A stretch of DNA of 64,000 nt from Armigeres subalbatus (Eukaryota; Arthropoda; Insecta; Diptera; Culicidae). The notes under the pieces were generated by a model, which saw only the letters and a program-made list of their open reading frames with translations, searched no databases and was not told the origin of the DNA. Below are positions 59,137 to 64,000 of the stretch, piece after piece. The stretch spans positions 434,001 to 498,000 of the forward strand of contig NW_026943146.1 of assembly GCF_024139115.2 (NCBI RefSeq), written 5' to 3'. Both the position numbers and the translations under genes were made by a program. Numbering within the stretch: the stretch's first letter is position 1; each line of letters opens with the position of its first letter.

Positions 59137-61698
59137 TTTTTTTCCAATTTCGTTTATTTGGCAGGCTCAGGCATGTATAACACTTTATGGAGCCATTGTT
59201 CTGTGTGATATGTACAATCAATATCATTTTATTATACGGTTAGTAAGAGGGGGGTAGAAGCCAGCGTACTCGTGGTGACTCGAGGTTAGTTTACAATGTT
59301 TAAGGATGGACGGGGCTTAGGATTTGGGTTTAGGAAATTTCAGCTTCTCATCCGGGCATTTGGCGTCAGTGACGATGTGGCTTGTCGTCGTGCTCGAGGA
59401 ATGGTTCGACTGGGAGCATCTTCCGGATGGCCAGAGCTATGGAGCTCTACGGAACAAAAAGGCAGAGACAAAACAAAAAAAAAAAACTTTAAAGAAAGAA
59501 AAAAAACAAAATGTTAGATTTTTATGTCAGAAGCACAAAGAAAACTATAAATGACCTGCATATAGACAACATCACGATCTCCCAAAACACCGCGAACTTC
59601 CCTGAAGGGTTGTTTACCTCGGGCCACAAGGGTATCCAATAATTGCTCTCTGGAGGCGTCATTTTCCGAGCAGGACCAAACTACGTGATCGATGTCATCA
59701 TAACCGGCTCCGCACCTACATAAGTTGCTATCGACAAGGTTTATTCTGTACAGATGTGCGTTTAGTGAATAGTGATTAGACATAAGTCTCGACATCACGC
59801 GAATGAAGCCTCGACTTAAGTCCTCACCTCTGAACCACGCTCGCCCAGAAACTTTTGGAACTATGGAAAATCCAATTTCCAATTTCTTTGCCAACTTTGA
59901 AGAGTACTCTGACGGACTAATGGGAAAAACTCGTTGCTCGAGTATTGTCTATCATAAACTTCACCTTCCTGTGCGCCCACCTTTGCCAGCGAGTCTGCCT
60001 TCTCATTGCCATAGATTGAGCAGTGAGATGGGACCCAAACAAAGGTAATCTTGAATGATCTTTCGACCAAAACACGCATCTGCTCTCTTATGTTTGTAAG
60101 AAAGTAAGATGCGTGCTTAACAGGTTTCATCGACCGGAGTGCCTCGATAGAACTAAGACTATCCGAGAAGATGAAATAATGGTCTACGGGCTGATTGGAA
60201 ATTATCCCCAAAGCGAAGTTAATTGCTGCCAGCTCAGCAACATAAACCGAGCACGGTTCCTGAAGTTTTCGGAAGGTGGTTGAAGTTACATTGAGTGGAT
60301 CCGTTAATGCGAGAACCATCAGTGAAATATCTGTTGTTGCAATTGACATGTTCATATTTTTCTGAAAAAAGGGAGGGAATAGATATTTGTCGAAGATGAT
60401 CTGGTATTCCTTGAATAGCGTATTTCATGGACAGATCGTATTCAATTGAGGAACTGTCGTTGGTGAAATGAGCTCGAGGTGGATTATAACACGGAAGACA
60501 AATATCTGAAGAAATGCAGTTGAGATAGACTCTAAGGAATCTTGAACGACAAGTCAGTTCAAGCATTTTATCGAAGTTATCTAAGACAAGTGTGTTACTT
60601 GTTCCACATTTGACGAGTATTCTAAGTGAGAGCTCCCAGTAACGGTGCTTTAAAGGAGTGACTCCAGCAAGCACCTCCAGGCTCATGTTATGCGTCGAAT
60701 GCATGCAGCCAAGGGCAATACGCAAACAACGATACTGAATTCGTTCCAATTTGATCAGGTGGCAATCAGCTTCTGAGAGGAAGCAGAAAGAGCCATACTC
60801 TAAAACAGAGAGAATAGTCGTTCTATAGAGTTTGATGAGTTCTTCCGAGTGAGCACCCCACCAGGTTCCGGAGATAGAACGTAGGAAGTGGATCCTTTTC
60901 CGGCATTTCTCTATCAAATACTCAATATGAAGTCTCCAGGTGCATTTAGAATCAAACACGACCCCAAGGTATTTAGAAGATAAAGATTGGTTGATGTCAT
61001 CATTCAACAGTTTTAGTTTCAGTTGAGCTGGGTACCGCTTCCTAGTAAACACAAACTACTGAGTTTTTTGCGGTGACAACTCGATCTCTAGATATGTGGC
61101 CCAAACAGTCAGATTATCTAGGGTATTGCAATGGTCCTTGCAAGACAGCTGCACATGGACCTCTTAGAGAGACACGGCATCATCTGCAAGTTGTCTGAGC
61201 GTGCATTGTCCTTCCAAACAATTGTCAATATCTTTAACATAGAAATTATAAAGCAAGGGACTTAAACATGATCCTTGGGGAAGGCCCATGTAGCTATTTC
61301 TGGAAGTTGTCAGAGTGCCGAGTGTGAAGTTCATTTGTTTTTCTGACAACAAATTATACAAGAAATTGTTCAAAATAACGGGTAATCCACTACTGTGCAG
61401 ATTGTCTGACAGTACTTCTATGGAAACTGAATCAAAAGCGCCCTTAATATCCAAAAAACTGAAGCCAATTGCTCCTTGTGCGCAAAGGCCAGTTGTATAT
61501 CTGAAGAAAGCAACGCTAGACAATCGTTTGTTCCTTTCCCTTTTCGAAATCCAAACTGAGTATTTGAAAGCAATGCATTTTCTTCGACCCAATGGTCGAC
61601 TCTTGAAAGGATCATTTCCTCCAATAATTTTCTCATGCATGATAGCATGGCAATCGGTCGGTATGAATTGTGATTAGACGCTGGTTTCCCAGGCTTTA
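59137..61698 (-). mobile_element. I-type (RNase H-bearing) LINE, 5'-truncated, inserted antisense in the R1-type LINE
   Basis: Minus strand in order: HNSYRPIAMLSCMRKLLEEM, NTQFGFRKGKGTNDCLALLS, FLDIKGAFDSVSIEVL, GLPQGSCLSPLLYNFYVKDI, RQLADDAVSL (catalytic ADD), SKYLGVVFDSKCTW, an RNase H with YFTDGS, AELAAINFALG, FSDSLSSIEAL and NEKADSLAK, and a final CCHC LCRCGAGYDDIDHVVWSC. The poly(A) tail appears as the T-run at 59137. Flanking duplication ACGTGGTCCCGTT at 59124-59136 and 61699-61711. Frameshifts lie between the open pieces. Confidence 0.85.
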
Positions 61699-63420
61699 AC
61701 GTGGTCCCGTTAGTGACTATCGAAGAGCTTATCGAAACCGCAAGAGGTTTTAAGCTCAATAAGGCACCAGGTCCGGATGATATTCCGTACCTGGCCCTTA
61801 GACACACGATTCTTGCCGCTCCAGATATGTTTAGGAGCTGCCTCCAACATTGTCTGGATGAAGAAGGAACTTCCCAGATCGTTGGAAACGACAGAAATTG
61901 GTGCTATTGCCCAAGCCTGGGAAATCCCCGGGAGAACCTTCGGCATAGGCATTCGGATTTGCCTCCTCGATGGAGCTGTTAAGCTGCTAGAGAGGGTTAT
62001 TCTGAACAGATTGTCGACCTATACCGAGCGTACTGGTGGGCTATCAAACAACCAGTATGGCTTCCGTAAAGGTCGTTCCACCGTCGAAGCAATTCAATCG
62101 GTAACGGATACGGCCAAGATAGCGAGAGGTGTGAACAGGCGAGGTATTAGATACTGCGCATTGATTACACTTGATGTACAAAAATGCATTTAACAATGCT
62201 AGCTATTGCTGACTCCCTGCACCGATTGAGAGTTCCGGATTACCTGTGCAGGATACTGAAAAGCTATTTTCAGAATATGGTGCTGACGACGAATATGGTG
62301 CTGATACGACGCGGATGCTGGTCAAAAGTCGATCGTAGTGTCTGCAGGTGGTCCACAGGGATCGATCCTCGGACCGGTTCTGTGGAATATTATGTACGAC
62401 GGAGTATTACGCTTAAGTCTCCCGAACGGTGTGAAAATAGAAGGCTTCGTGGATGACGTAATGCTAGAGGTAACAGGAGACACTCTCGACGAAGTCAAAC
62501 TGAAGGCTTCATACGCGATTGGCAGAGTGGAAGAATGGCTCAACTCAAGGCGGTTGTCCCTTACACATCACAAGACGGAAGTCGTGATGGTGCATAACTG
62601 CCATGGGTTGCAGCAAACAAGGATAAGAGTAGGGACCTGCACAGATAACTCCGTGAGGTCTCTTAAGCATCTGGGTGTGATGATCTACGATAAGCTCAAT
62701 TTTACGAGCCACGTCGATTATGCATGTCAGCGGTCTTCATTGGCGATCAAATCTTTATCACGAATGATGTCCAACAGATCGGCGGTGCATGGTCAAGTGC
62801 GTAGGTTGATAGCGGGCGTAGCATTGTCTATCATCCGCTATGGCGTACCGGCATGGACCGTAGCACTAAAGGCCGAGTACAATGTAAAGAAACTGATCAG
62901 AGTACGCCGGCTGATGTGCCTACGTGTCGCGAGTGCATATCGCACCATATCATATGAGGCGGTGTGCGTTATAGCAGGAAGAGGAAGATGTGGAGTGCTA
63001 CAACGAAAGGGACTCGGTGCAAGTGCGACGTGTCAAGAGAGCAGCCTCGCTGCTCAAATGGCAAAGAGCATGGGACACCGCAGTCAAAGGTCTTTGGACC
63101 CACAGACTAATTCCGGATGAGTCCAACTGGGTCGATAGAAAACATGATCAGGTCAACTTCCACGTAACACAGGTGTTGCCTGAACATGATTGCTTTAAAA
63201 AAATCCTACACAGGTTTGGCTTCGTAGATTCTGCGGAGTGTCCAGAATGTGTAGGTGAGCTAGAGTCGGCAGAGCATGTGATGTTCGGAAAACAGCCGAA
63301 CAACATGAAGCAGGCAAGCAAGAAAGTTGACAATGCGAAGAAGCACGCGGGCACAAGCATCGACGACATCTCTAGGGATGCACCAGAAACAGAAGCAGTC
63401 TCCGGGTAGCCGGAGTCCCG
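61699..63420 (+). pseudogene. R1-type LINE ORF2, RT to C-terminal zinc region
   Basis: Continues in frame from 59136: VVPLVTIEELIETARGFKLN, KAPGPDDIPYLALRH, then shifted pieces NNQYGFRKGRSTVEAIQSV, GPQGSILGPVLWNIMYDGVL, EGFVDDVMLEVTGD (catalytic F-A-D-D as FVDD), LGVMIYDKLNFTSHVDYACQ, LMCLRVASAYRTISYEAVCV, LWTHRLIPDESNWVDR and CPECVGELESAEHVMFG. The longest open piece is 62338-63120 (260 codons). Confidence 0.82.
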
Positions 63421-64000
63421 TCGATGCGGAAGTTACACCCCAACGGAACCCCCTTACTTCGAGTCTACTTGCACAATCCTGGTGATCACACCGATATTCT
63501 TCCCGGACCCTTCGGATATTACCCCACTCATACTCCCAAGCAGCACACTTTTCGACTCCCGACGGGTTCCACAATAACTATACCCGAGCAGCACAAGTCA
63601 GACAAAGATGGTTACAGCAACTTGATTGTGTCTGAATCTGGTCACATATAAGTTGCAGTAATTTGTGCAGAACATGTGTGTTGCTAGGACAACGACCTGA
63701 AGCTGCTCGTTGATACACCGCACCACAATCGTCACCATGAACCTTGCACAGTGGCGGGCCCCCATATAAATGCCGGACAAAACCTAATATGTTGCTCGAA
63801 TCTTTCACCAATAAGAGTAATTTTGGGACGGTAAGTTCATTTTGAGGCTAGAATTGTTATTTAACATATACTATGCTACTAGAGTACTTCTGGAGGCGCA
63901 AGCCTTCAGGTCTGAAGCATTAACAGCATCCTCATTAAAACATTGAAATAGTCTATTTCCAGCTTTGGAGCAACTAGGAGCAAATCATCACACTAACCAC
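63421..64000. other. LINE 3' region and unassigned sequence
   Basis: 63424-63651 is open on + but looks like LINE 3' UTR. From about 63650 to the window end I see no gene or repeat that I can name. Confidence 0.35.

Noticed and set aside
1..64000. Viral integrations or intact transposase genes
   Set aside because: I looked for viral polymerase or nucleoprotein motifs and for DDE/DDD transposase frames. Only the hAT scrap at 29984-30089 was readable.

Overview
This is eukaryotic, mosquito-type DNA, most likely an Aedes species. Genes are split by very long introns, nearly all spacer is layered transposable elements, and tRNA-derived SINEs with the Feilai-type head (at 3227 and 40542) are present, a family I know from Aedes aegypti. 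There are no bacterial operons, CRISPR arrays, rRNA genes or convincing functional tRNAs.

Two host genes can be assembled, and they converge. (1) On the + strand, a JmjC-domain 2-oxoglutarate/Fe(II) oxygenase has four exons (3766-4188, 4273-4773, 24219-24348, 24412-24497; 379 codons plus stop). A 19.4-kb intron falls exactly inside its HxD iron-binding motif. (2) On the - strand, a large extracellular WAP plus Sushi/CCP protein has nine visible exons (54322 down to about 24506), about 1,320 residues, with a 25.4-kb intron (27911-53281) and several furin-type sites between its CCP clusters. The 3' ends appear to overlap antisense around 24.36-24.69 kb.

Everything else is mobile DNA. The 19.4-kb JmjC intron holds a TTAA-flanked foldback element (5933-8543), a hAT-like foldback (11191-14462) with a Helitron inside it (11635-14218) that itself carries a TTAA-flanked MITE (12559-12824), a hAT-type MITE (15352-16283), a SINE, RT debris, and a 5.06-kb TTAA-flanked foldback (18147-23208). 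The 25-kb CCP intron holds a hAT remnant with a decayed transposase (29036-30549), a second hAT-type MITE (30612-31489), an R1-type LINE interrupted by an RTE-type LINE (31.5-34.3 kb), a Jockey-type LINE (35.5-37.4 kb) whose RT is split by a 5.78-kb TTAA-flanked foldback (37390-43165), a decayed R1-type LINE (47.5-50.3 kb), and a satellite array interrupted by a SINE (51.6-52.8 kb). From 54.7 to 64 kb there is an inverted-repeat element (about 55190-58572) containing a SINE that contains a TA-flanked MITE, then an R1-type LINE interrupted by an antisense I-type LINE with a 13-bp target duplication.

The most striking pattern is four TTAA-flanked elements with unrelated termini. Three are long foldbacks built from short tandem repeats (about 150-160 bp in the two largest). 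For the two inside recognisable sequence (Jockey RT, Helitron array), removing the element plus one TTAA restores the target. I saw no piggyBac-like transposase in the window, so these look non-autonomous.
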